Positions 48,405 to 59,212 of a DNA stretch of 64,000 bases are shown here, piece after piece. The stretch lies in NCBI GenBank assembly GCA_023515745.1, contig JALECJ010000001.1:806001-870000 (forward strand). The letters are read 5' to 3'. The first letter of the stretch is position 1; every line of letters starts with the position of its first letter. The position numbers were made by a program, and so were the translations under genes. The notes beneath the pieces are model-generated. The model saw nothing but the letters and a program-made list of their open reading frames with translations. It was not told where the DNA came from and searched no databases. This DNA is from Amoeboaphelidium protococcarum (lineage: Eukaryota; Aphelidiomycota; Aphelidea).

Positions 48405-51400
48405 GTTCTAATATTGGTAATGTTTAGAATTATAGTCTTTCAACATGGCTCCTTTAGTAGAAGCACAATCCTAATTAATATGTCCAAGAATCATTAAAGT
48501 TTATTCAGGATGGTGATATTCCCGTGTGGGTACGTTGTAAGTTGATGGACACCTTGACTGATGTGGATATGCTGTTGGATGCTCTGCTTCCCTTTGTATC
48601 TGACTGTCATATTCTGCCTGATGCTCTTATACGCGTACTGTTGAGTCAAGTGGCGAAATTTGGGAAATCTGATCAGTTGCCATTGAATCGTGATCCACTA
48701 GTTCGAATCGCCTCAGAACGTCCAGAGTGTCTTAGACTTTCTTTGTAAGATGGCGCGTGGTCTCTGAATCTGATGAAATATGTTGTCGTCTAGTCTAGCT
48801 ACCCACTGCCATGCTTTAATGATATATTCTATGAACTAGGTGATCATTACAATTCTGGTGATTTTGTGGGTGCTGATACTAGATTGAGGTTCTCTTAGTT
48901 TCTGGCGGATTACTTGCGCAATGTCCCTCTAATCTCAAAAGATTATGTCAAGCGATAGAGAATGTATAGAATGCTTACATTGGATTAAAACTAGGATGCC
49001 TTATTAGCAGAGCTGTAGTTGATTGATTTTAAATCTTCTATCCGCTCTGGTGCTTCTTTGACTTACGATCTTTCGCGTTTACGTTCTGGTCACTAGGATA
49101 ATGCGATTGGAATCTAGTTGATGTTGTGCGATTTACTTTTGGATACTAATTCATCTCTGGATCTTATTAATGTGATTATTGAACAGCTGTCCAAGTTTGA
49201 GACGCTGGCGATGTTTGTGAAGCCTGCCTTGATATGGAAGTCTTTCTAGGTAAATTTTATTGACAGCGCGCTATCTCAGTAGTGTGCATCTCTGCTAATG
49301 AATAAGAAGTTTATTGTTGTTGAATAGCCGTCTACTATAAAACTTTAATCTAATTATGCTACTCATTTAGTGACCAAGTTTTATGGAGGTTAACAGGATG
49401 AATTGGACGATTAGAGCATCTTATCTTATTTGACTAGTTTATTGAATGCAGAGAATTTAGACTAGCATAGAGTGTTATTGAAGAAATGTAGCAATTAACA
49501 GCTGTCATCTGATTCTTTGAGTGGAATTTTTAGTATTCTGGTGTATAAACTGGGCTAAACTTCAGACATTAAACTGGTCAAATACATTATCACTGAGAGC
49601 TTACCGTAATTGTTAAGTATGTGCAATTAAGATGGCAACCTTACCGGCATTGTGATCAAGTTTTATCTAAGGTTGTTAGAGAATGAAGGCAATGGCTTGT
49701 ATATTTACGCGTTAAATGGTCTATTGCAGTGCTATTTTGTAAATAATCGCGTCTGGAACTATCTATTGGATGTATTGCATCTACTTCTGAACAGGACTCC
49801 GGCAGTTGTTATTAAGAGTGAATTTCAGGGATGGAAGAGAAAAAAGTTTCATGCTGCTTTGTACAGTGCAAATTTGTTATGTCATCAACGTGCTGATTAA
49901 TGCGGAATTTAACTGCTTTCTCTAATGTTCTAATTGGTCGAAAATTACATGGATGATTTGTAAGAGGCTGAAAAGCATTTAATTTTGGACTCAGTTTGTT
50001 CGCTAGTGCAATAAAGTATTGTTGAGGTGTACGAGATTTGGAATATTATGATTTAAAAGTTGGTTGAGTCTGTGCACCTGGAGGATTGCGGAGAAGATTT
50101 GCGATCCAGCATAATGCAGTTCTATGGTTTGATTGCCGTTACAACTGGAGAGTAGGAGCCTTTGATGATATTGCGAAATGAAGTTATTGAAAGTATAATT
50201 TTGCCATATTCTGGTCTTGTTGAATTCGAAGATGGAACGTGTCCGGATGTAGATTAGTTTAGCTGCAGATCTTTGGCTCAGCTTCCGTCAGAGTTCCTGC
50301 TTGAGCGATTGAATTTGGAGAGAGTAGAGTTGTGCTTTGTTACTGATCCTGTTGCTGTGTAGCCAGTGTTAGAGAATCTTATAAAGTATGAGATTGATAA
50401 TATGCGACGTCCAGTGTTTAAGGCACTGAAAGAGGCTACTACCTAGGGTGGCTTTAAATCGTAGACTCATTATCATTAGTCCGAGACTGATTTGGCTACC
50501 AATGCTTAGAGAATGTATGATATTGTCATGGAATAGTTTGTTTAGTACTGGGATTTTAAAGCCCCTACTGATGTCGCGTCTGGACTAGTGTTTGCCTACT
50601 CATACTCATCTATGATCTTTAGTGAGCGCATACTGTTGGCTTTAGAAAAGAAACTTGAGCAGAATGTCACAAATACGTTGTATGACATGATGCTAGATAT
50701 GGCATTGCACAACCTGCCTTGCAGTGACATTTACGTAACCATTACTGCTGGACTTCCTCATTTCCGTTAATTATTTACAGTCTTCTTGCCCAAGTTTACC
50801 CAGAGCAAAATGGGCGACTATGAGATTGTTGGTGTGCTATGTGATCTTTTGAAGGTGCTCCTATTTGAAAAGTTTGAAAAGTCCAACAATGTGAACTGCA
50901 AGATTAACGTTCAATTTGCTGCCTGTGCATTCGTTGCCTGCGGAGTTCAGCTGTACCCATCTGCTAGTGGACCTCTTCTCTAGTTGATCTTGGAGTTTTG
51001 GCAGCGTCTTGTGGCAAGAGAGTAGATCATGACCGAGTCTCTCTTCTGCTCCATAATTGTTGCGTATGCCGCAATATTCTAGTATGCGCTTGATGTTAAT
51101 GAGAATCTGTGCTTCTAGTTACTCCAAATGCTCTTTGGTCGCTCTTAGAAGTCTAAGTAAGGTGAAAATTGTCTATTTTATTTCGTTGGATCATGTGCGC
51201 ATCTAATTTCAATGGATTAGTATAAATCTCTGGGATTTTAGAAATTGCGGTCACTGTTTGAATCTTTGAAGAGCGACTCCTCCGCCCAGTTGAAGAATGT
51301 ATCCACATTTGATGCGTTGTCGATGCAGAAGTGCGAATACTATTTAATTGGAATGGGCTAGAGTATCGCTGTGAATATGAAGCTTGCTTATTAGTATAAA

Positions 51401-53320
51401 GAGTTTTACCAGTTGGCCAAACAGGTGTTATTAAAGTTGAATTACGATACAGCCGATGCTAACTAGCTAGAATTCAATTTGGCTGCCATTCGTGTATGCT
51501 GCCATTTGATTACCGTCTTTTCAGAGACTGAGTTTGAGCAGGCTGACAGTTTGAATTTGATCAGACAAGCCATCATAATTCTGACCAATAACACTGCATA
51601 TTACGGTATTATGGGGTCATTGTACCGAACACATGCCGTGATGCTGCGCTCTCTGGTTGTTAAATCGCCTCGGTATGAGATTGATTTCTACAACGTGTTG
51701 ACGGAAATCTAATCAGATCTTTCTATTGCCAAGTATCCATCTGTGCTGAGAGAAGCTAGAGTAGAGTAATTGCAGATACTTATTGGCGTCTCTTACTGGT
51801 CTCATGATGTGGATGTGATGGATGAGAATTGCCACAACAATCTTCAAGTTGAAGGATAGTATCAGCAGCTGGCGTCTCGTGCACTAAACATTCTTTTTAG
51901 AGTATCAGGATTTTCGCAGAGTGGAGACAAACATAAGGCTAATGCAGATCTGAAAGCCGTCAGAGCATCTATAATTGGTGTTATAAAGTTCCTATCTGCT
52001 TTTATCGCGCTAGGTGTTCCATCCGAGTAGTTAAGCGGCTCTGGTAAAACTGACATGGCACGAATACAGACAATGAATGAGCCTTTTGATTATTCAAGAT
52101 TGGCCAAAGATGAAAGCTATTTGAGATTGGTGTATGATACGTTATAATCACATGCTGACAATGAAGACGTGATTTAGTGTTGTCTGTAGATATTGCTATC
52201 TTTCAATGGGCCTCTGCCGTTTATCAACTGGTCCTCTGCTTTGCGTATATGCTTTGAACATGAAAGATTGATTTCGCTGGCTTTGCGTTTTGTTGAGAAG
52301 CATATGCATTACTCTAAATCAGTGCTGCAGTTTGCGTTAGCTTTGTTTACGGACGCGCCGACTCAAAGCTCAGATGAAGTGCTGCAATGGATTATGTCCA
52401 GTGGGTTGGAGTAACTCTTGATTTTGGCTAATCAGTCTCAAGTGTAGCCGGTGAGAGTAAAGTTGATCTTGTATCAGTTTTACTCGCTGAGTGATAACTA
52501 ATTCGGTACTTTGTAAGTTGTGCACAGAGTTTGTAAAGCGCAGACACTCATTAAGCCGCTTTAGAATATGCTGGTCTAATTCTTCCAAGAGCGTCTTGAC
52601 TCTTTATAGTTCTCTAATCTGACATTGACTCAAGCAGAAGAATGTAAATATCATGCACGATTAATTGCTGGAATTTATGACTTGCTGAGAATGAATGGTG
52701 CAAAGAATTTACTTAGAGACATCCCGAAGTAAATGTCAAGTGAAGTGGTTCCGCTGAAGCATTTTGTTGGTTTATGCTTTTTAGTTCAAGATTTTATTAC
52801 CAAGAGTAAGATTTTATGCTCTTAGATCCTAAATGCCAATGATGATGCTCAGCTGAAGGCTTTCAAACTGTCTGTATGGATTTCAACTTTGCATTTGAGT
52901 CTTGAATAGTACTTTTAAATATCTGACCTATTTTATATCTACTGGAAATAGTGCTAGACTGGGGAACATTTTGACGACGCGTGGAAGTTGTTCGTGTAAT
53001 TTACTATGGTTGTTCTAGGTACTTGTGCGCCGCAATTTACAGGAAATTGGTAGTAATGGTGTAAACACTTGTCCTTTCATGACCCTTAGTATCTGCATCA
53101 GCTTTTCAAAATCGAGATGGTGTAAACGTTGTCTTAGGCGAATCAATAAACACTGCAAACCTTTATGAGTAGATTAGTCAAGATTTTCAGGTTGGGTAAT
53201 ATTACAAACGCTGTGAAAGATGACACGCGTTTCCTGATATTGCAATTGATGCCGAGTGTGGAAGAGTTTTAATCTATCGTAGATAAAAGAAGTTACCTGT
53301 AACTGTTCGATGACTTATGA
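48380..53320 (+). CDS. Very large helical-repeat protein (possibly focadhesin-like)
   Basis: A single uninterrupted frame of 1646 residues with no intron, about 90 TAG/TAA Gln codons and no TGA until 53318-53320. The protein is almost all alpha-helical with HEAT-like spacing and no signal peptide or membrane segment. The region around INWSSALRICFEHERLISLA and the one after it recall focadhesin (FOCAD, DUF3730), where DWSS follows a Pro-containing strand; length also fits. I am not certain: NUP188/205 and other large alpha-solenoids are alternatives. The start at 48380 is the first in-frame ATG; ATG 48545 is possible. Confidence 0.75.
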
Positions 53321-53652
53321 ACACTCTAAAATATATATATTGGATAAATTTGAAATTTTACTTCAAAGTGAAAATTGGTTTATTCAGATGTCGCTTTTGA
53401 ATTTATCTGATTGAATTTTAACGCGATCCATTCATACGTGACTCACATTCCTCAGTTGCAGATTTTGTTACTAAGAATTTAATTAATCACCTATATGAAA
53501 AACATGTAAAAAAATGTTAACATCAACTTTGATCTTTGAGAAATAAAGATGCACACTCTATACTTGCATGCCGTGGTTGGAACATTTCGAAACGACGCGC
53601 GTGCAGTCAATCAGCCTTAACCGAAAGGCGATCGTTCGTTCCAAATTGGCCA
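53321..53652. other. Spacer upstream of the U1 snRNA gene
   Basis: This AT-rich stretch lies downstream of the large helical-repeat gene. A short ORF from about 53549 ends at the TGA just after the U1 5' end and overlaps the snRNA, so I read it as chance. Upstream elements of the U1 promoter should lie here, but I cannot name one. Confidence 0.5.
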
Positions 53653-53661
53653 CTATAAAAG
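53653..53661 (+). promoter_or_regulatory. TATA box of the U1 snRNA gene
   Basis: CTATAAAAG begins 40 bp before the inferred U1 5' end, a spacing roughly right for a polymerase II TATA element. It is the clearest TATA box I noticed in the window. Confidence 0.45.
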
Positions 53662-53692
53662 CGGAATGATCATACCCACTAATTTCTTTTCG

Positions 53693-53829
53693 GTACTTAC
53701 CTTATGAGATGTTCAGGCTCATGTACCCTGAACATAGTCAACGTTGTTTTCGCATTGCACACCGCGGATTCAATGTTGGCTGGAATCTTCGGATATCCCT
53801 CATTAAATTTTTGTTGCGCTCAGCGCTTC
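53693..53829 (+). ncRNA. U1: U1 spliceosomal snRNA
   Basis: This non-coding RNA of about 137 nt base-pairs with 5' splice sites. The 5' end reads GTACTTACCT; ACTTACCT complements AGGTAAGT donors. Closing helix: ATGAG (53705-53709) with CTCAT (53799-53803). Stem-loop I: GTTCAGG/CCCTGAAC around CTCATGTA, close to the U1-70K loop. Stem-loop II: AACGTTG pairs with CAATGTT, inner CGC/GCG, and the loop ATTGCACACC matches the U1A-binding AUUGCACUCC. Stem-loop III is GGA-ATC-TTCG-GAT-(A)-TCC. Then come the Sm site AAATTTTTG (53805-53813) and a small 3' hairpin GCGCTCAGCGC. All parts are in the canonical order. Exact ends are inferred to within a few bases. Confidence 0.88.
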
Positions 53830-53971
53830 CATTTTAATTTAAAACCTTCAAAGCCTGTTAAAAGTCTCGAGTGTGAAATCTTCAGCAACGTGACAAAGTA
53901 CGCTCCCTTCAGACTGTTTCAATTCTCCTCTTGCATCCCGCGTATTTTACAATCCACCATCAAAGTACGAA

Positions 53972-54553
53972 ATGGCAGAGATATTTTTCACTGGATAAAT
54001 TGTTAAAGTAACAGACTTTCCGCAATCTTCAATAACTGTTAAATACAGAGTCATCACTGGCGATAAAGAGAGCGATGGGAACAATAAGAATAATAGTAGT
54101 AATAATAACTGGGTGCTGGTTGAAGGTTTGACTTCAGGTGCGACTCAGATTGACTCGAGCGCTGAAACAACGAATGGTCAGGCCATCTTTGCACAGCCGA
54201 TAGAACTCCACTACTCTGTGAAAAGTCTTCGAGGATGGCCCAAGATTATATTTGAAGTCTACCATATTGATGACTAGAATAGAGAGATTCTGTATGGATA
54301 CGGTATCTCGCATCTGCCATTGACTCCGGGAATGCATAATAGCATTGAATGTCTCATCTGGCGTCCCACAAGTATGTCACTGTATGAAAGACTCTCCTCC
54401 TACTTCTGGAACATTTAGTCAAAGCTCCAAGATGTGGACACTGCACTCTTGCACCAAGATCGATATAAATTGGTCACATAGTCAATGGGTCGCATCCAGA
54501 TGGAAATGTCTGTGATAACTCGCGGCTTTGAACGATTTGATCTTCGCATGTGA
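53972..54553 (+). CDS. B9D2: B9 domain-containing protein 2 (ciliary transition zone)
   Basis: B9D2 is part of the MKS/B9 complex at the ciliary transition zone. The 193-residue product begins MAEIFFTGQIVKVTDFPQSS, parallel to the family start MAEVHVIGQI. The B9 domain then reads LRGWPKIIFEVYHID, ILYGYGISHLPLTPGMH, WRPTS and DRYKLVTQSMGRI, ending RGFERFDL; these match B9D2 better than B9D1. An Asn-rich loop (NNKNNSSNNN) is inserted near residue 35. The gene implies the organism builds a cilium or flagellum at some stage. ATG 53972; TGA 54551-54553; no intron. Confidence 0.9.
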
Positions 54554-54639
54554 TAATGTTAAAATAACTCAATTAATATAGTGGCGAGTATTTAAATATT
54601 TTTACTCATCTTGACACAAAATTCTATTGTTGGTATCAT

Positions 54640-56031
54640 TCAATTACATCCGGGACAAGTGAGGAGCTTCTCATGCACAAATATCTCACATTATAGACAA
54701 AACTTTTACTTACACCGCGTACACTCAAACACTTTCATTTCCAAGCGTGAATCTTAATCCGTAATGTTGTTATTACTTGGTATAGAAGAGTCGCCAATCT
54801 TTGATTCCTCTTTAATCACCTGCTTCTTATTGCTCTTCAACTTTATCTTAATCTTCACAGTTCCCGACTGCCCAGTGGATGTGGGAGGCTTAACTTCCGG
54901 ACGGATATCCACCAGATTTACTAAAGTTGAACACCCGAAGCAGTGTACAGACATCTAGCCTCTCGCATGCAACTCCACTCCCACATCTCGGTACAGTGCA
55001 ACAGGACGTAAATGGTGATAACTTCTAGCCAGATGCGGCGCAGAAATTAACTTAAGACCGCATATAACACAATCAGTCGGAATAGTACACAGTTTAGACT
55101 TGCATTACGGACACTGATAGCCTTCATTCGATGGCTAATGATGATCTGCACACAGTGATGGATAAGAGATACGCGTAGGGAAACCCATCTTGAGTTGTGA
55201 CGTGGGAATCTGCTCAGACAGAGGCGGTGGGATAAGATGTTCGTTCAAACAGTCCACCAGATGATCTTCATCCAATGCCACTCTATAAGTACCACCTGCC
55301 TATTTACATATTCTTTTACACACATGAACTTCTGCAGATAGGTTAACAGAGCTGATACGCACATTAGATTAAGTTAGCTAATTGGAAACAGTCCAAATAT
55401 CACCTGGGTCCACAGTACATATAGACGCCATTACTATGAGTAACTCACGTGAGGAGTGCAGAGATGCGGCAGGAGCAGACGTATTGCCAGACATAGAAGA
55501 CTGTGCTGTTGTTGTTGAAGTGACAGTGTTCAACAGAGTCTGCGCCATGATCAATCCATTTTATACACTAGGCGTACCTTTGAACTGCTCCGATTGATTC
55601 AACTCATTCAAAACTCTAATATGATCTTGCGGATTACCAGATAGATCGAGTAGTTTATAAGCGACCCCATCCCGCATACCAATTATACCAATTCGACCCA
55701 CTGGATTTGAGTCAAAAAACTCTTGAATCCACCGTTTAAGGCAGCGTATAGCACAGTCATGCAACGAAGGTTTGAAAATATCATTTCGCTCCAGCATGGC
55801 ACTTGATAAATCTACCAGTAGATACAGTTAGCGAATGATGCCACGAACAATAGACTTTTAGCTAGTGTTATTCCCACCAGTGCTCTAATCATATTATCTG
55901 TAGAGTCCAACCGCATGGCGATGCTTAGAACTTGATGCGTTCGGATCGACAATCAGATTGCCAGATGTGTCTTCAATAAGGTGGTCCCACGTACGCGTCA
56001 ATTTTTCCCACTAATACTCTCCTTCATCCAT
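54640..56031 (-). CDS. SSL1: TFIIH core subunit SSL1/p44 (GTF2H2)
   Basis: SSL1/p44 is a TFIIH subunit that stimulates the XPD helicase in transcription and nucleotide-excision repair. The product is 463 residues, matching yeast Ssl1. The N-terminus EGEYQWEKLTRTWDHL and a vWA domain (YLLVDLSSAM ... RIGIIGMRDG ... GTPSVQNGL) are followed by CADHHQPS and zinc-binding CPQCKSKLC/CVICGLKL. The C-terminal C4 RING-like end has CTRCKQKFCLQCEIFVH and CPGC. Several Gln in conserved places are TAG/TAA. The frame runs on past a TAA that would otherwise end it before the last zinc module. TGA 54640-54642. Confidence 0.95.
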
Positions 56032-56166
56032 AATTTCTAAGTTTATATTATAAACTGATAGAGATAATATAAGAATACTCTCCCAAATAGTACTATCGAA
56101 GCAAATTTAATCAGCGACAGATTGTTTTATCGCAAAGAACCAAGAGAGAGAAAATCGATAGAAAAT

Positions 56167-56871
56167 ATGACACATGGTAGAAATGAGAGTGTGGATATGG
56201 ATCTGAATTAGCATTGGAAAAAGAATTTGAAAGCCATGAAGAAGAAGCAGAAGAGTTATAATCATGGTAATAATCATTCAGGTGGATATAGTGGTAGGCG
56301 TGGGAGAGGAGGTGGTAGATATAATCAGCGCGGTCGCGGTAGAGGTGGATCGGCGCGTTATAATGGCCGCAGTAGATCAGATAATGGAGATTATAACAAT
56401 ACTAATGACCATCACATAGTTCAAGCATCAACTACCACCGACGATGGTCGATTAAATGTTTACGCGCTTGCAAAGTATCTGCGACATGCTGAATTGAAAG
56501 CTCACGAAGAGAGACTTGATAAATTGGAACAGGAAGCGTAGGAGAGTGGCGATTAGGCTGAGTCGTTATAAAATAGCAGAAACACTAAAGTGGTTTCATC
56601 AGATAGAAATACGCGCCCTCATAGGCAGCGATGGGACAAGGGAACTAAAGAAGAGCAGTAGAGGAGGAGGAAAGTATGGCTGATGCACAGACTTAATACC
56701 AGCTTAGCGATCACTGTCACAATCTGCCTACTTTCATTCGTAATGTACTCTTACAGTCGTCTGATTAGTTCTAACAAGAGTTCCTATTAATGGCCTGGAT
56801 TTTCTTTGTTTAAACAAGGAGCTGCGGCTGCTGCCAAATATGCGCGAAAAATGAAGAGATAATCGTATTGA
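56167..56871 (+). CDS. RGG-box protein with a C-terminal transmembrane helix
   Basis: The 234-residue product has an RGG/RG box near residues 38-70 (GRRGRGGGRYNQRGRGRGG), typical of RNA binding and arginine methylation. A charged coiled-coil-like segment (LKAHEERLDKLEQEAQE) follows, then a basic patch and one strong hydrophobic helix (LAITVTICLLSFVMYSYS) at about 180-197, with a short tail. RGG box plus tail-anchor-like helix is an unusual combination. I recognise no named family. ATG 56167; TGA 56869-56871. Divergent from SSL1. Confidence 0.7.
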
Positions 56872-56969
56872 CATTATTAAGGATAGACTGGATAAGCTGT
56901 ATTACATATATAAATGTTATAGATAGACAGATAGATAAATTTTAATATTTCCTTGACTTCTAAATTATT

Positions 56970-59006
56970 TCATTTCTTGCTGCTTGAACTCAATGACACC
57001 AAAAGGCCTTCAATGATACGCAGATGGACCTTCTTCATGACGCCAAAATCAAGCTCAATAGTGCGCGGTCCGCCATCATCTACATTGCCGATTGATTATT
57101 GCTTATCTGATGGACTGCTCACATTTTATTAACCAGCTGATGATGATGATGACGACGATGCATGGGCAGGGAGAGACTTACTAGCTCCAAACTTTCTACT
57201 ACCACCGAGAGTGGTGGACTTCTGCAACTAAGATTTAAGTATTGCAATGGCGGATGACTGCGGCTGGAGAGGATTAAATTCTGCTCCTTTGAATGCAGTA
57301 GAGAATGTCTGATCTGCGGGAAGTTTAGACATGTTGCGACTTATCGAGGGCTTTACACTTTTCTGTGGAGGCTGCTACTACTACTTCTTGGAATATTATT
57401 ATTGTTATCGCGATGGAGAGAACTACACCTATTTGTGTATAATAGCGGATGGATCAGATACCGAGACATCCACAGTGTTCTTGATAACATCGACCATCTT
57501 GGATCGCGGCTATTGAGCATCTTGTTGGGCAGCAGAAGACGCTGTAAGCTAATCAAACGGCAGAGGAGAATTACGTGGATACCTTCCCTTGGAGCTACGA
57601 GGCAATGGCTTAACTTTCTTGTCTGGTGTATCTTTACTAAATACAGGCACTCCCGACTACTATACCGCTTGGTCCACATCACGCATGAATACTTCAAGTG
57701 ACTCTTGTCTATTAACAGCCTACTACTCGAACATTCTCAACTATTAATCAGCATACAGCTCATCATCAAGCTCTGTGACAAACGACGGACTATCGGGATC
57801 TTTGCTTTAACCAGGATTTTCCTGCAACTTTTAAATCACAGTATTGATTGATAGTGGTTACGACGACTATAGCTGCGGCTACTGCTAATCTAATAGGGAC
57901 TGCTACTGACCATTATCCTCGTCAACATGCATGTCATCTGCCAAGGGACTTTAAACGTCTTAATCGATACTCAAATCCTAATACAAATCTGCCAGAAATT
58001 TGTGCAATACATCCTTATCCATCTCATCCGCAATTTCGTCCAGAACATCCAAATCAGCATCTGAATGTATTTGTTATTACTATTACTATTAATTTTGTTA
58101 ATCATGAAATTGTTATTAATTCAAAGTAGCAATGTTATGAGGAGGAACTACCGCATCAGTAGACTCAGAATTAGTGCCATTCTACAAATTCTACTCCTGA
58201 ATGGTGGGAATACCATCAACGAGCATGAAATTAAAATCAGGAGTAGAGTTGGCCACTTGATACTCTACAATCTTATTCAGAGTCTACCTAACTTCAGAGT
58301 CATACCGAGGCTGTATCCGCTACCGCTTAATCGAACCAAGGAACTACTGCATTACATTACCCAAATCCCTTCGCTCTGAGGGATATTGTGACTACTACTA
58401 TTGCTGCTACTATGTTAACTAAAAATCAGATTATCGCTTTCTTTATATATAGACAGGAGCCTGATGCATTTACACTTCAGCAGATGGAGATTGAGGAGGA
58501 TGAGGAGGATTCTAATATCCTGCAACAGATGGCTTCCCGCTGTTAGCTCCTCTACCACTATTATTATGCGTCTTCTCATGCTTCTTACAATCCTAACTTC
58601 TACTGAATCTCTTTGCACAGATGGGGCATTCGTACGGTTTATAATTGACAACATGGACGCGGATATGACTTACGATGTGATCTCTCTTCTCGACAGAGTG
58701 CCCACATGGAGACAGATGCAACTCTGTTTTCTACTATTATTAATTCTCTGAATTATGGTTATTATGCATCTAATTCATCGTAGTTATACCTGATGGCTAC
58801 AACCAAAAACATTATAGACACAGATTACCGCCAGCACGTCTCCCAATGTGGTCATTGTTGATGTGATTAAATAGATCCACTGCCGCATCAAACTGCATGC
58901 CACAAGACAATAATTATCCATTCTCAGAGTCAATCATCCACATACACACATTATCCTCCAATTACTCATTAACATTAGTATTATCTGCATTATTAGAAGT
59001 CTACAT
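56970..59006 (-). CDS. PacC/Rim101-type zinc-finger transcription factor
   Basis: This is the fungal ambient-pH regulator type: three C2H2 fingers in the N-terminal 145 residues. Finger 1 has CGMQFDAAVDLFNHI...HIGRR. Finger 2 has KRDHIVSHIRVHV, the PacC DNA-contact signature. Finger 3 is YECPICAKRFSRSQDCKKHEKTH in two overlapping parts. The order and linkers match PacC/Rim101, not GLI. The rest (678 residues in all) is Q/S-rich and disordered, with acidic patches and a basic end, as in PacC, where C-terminal cleavage activates the factor. A possible 42-nt intron between the finger-2 Cys (GTATAA...TTCAG) is in frame either way and would shorten an insert there. TGA 56970-56972. Confidence 0.85.
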
Positions 59007-59212
59007 CTTTACTGATAATTATTAGTTTTGTTGTAAAAGATAGGTAGAGACACTAAAAGAAGAAACTTGTCGTATTTAATTCTTGTTTGAACGAAATAGC
59101 CGCTCTGATTGGCCCTTGAACTATGAAACATCTTCAAGTGGTACAAGTTAAAATGGAATCAATATTATTCACGCTGTTTTCTGAGATTATTATAGTATCA
59201 TTCTTTATCATC

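Noticed and set aside
53704-54006. Plus-strand ORF of 100 codons
   Set aside because: It covers the U1 snRNA and runs out of frame into B9D2; composition is not protein-like.
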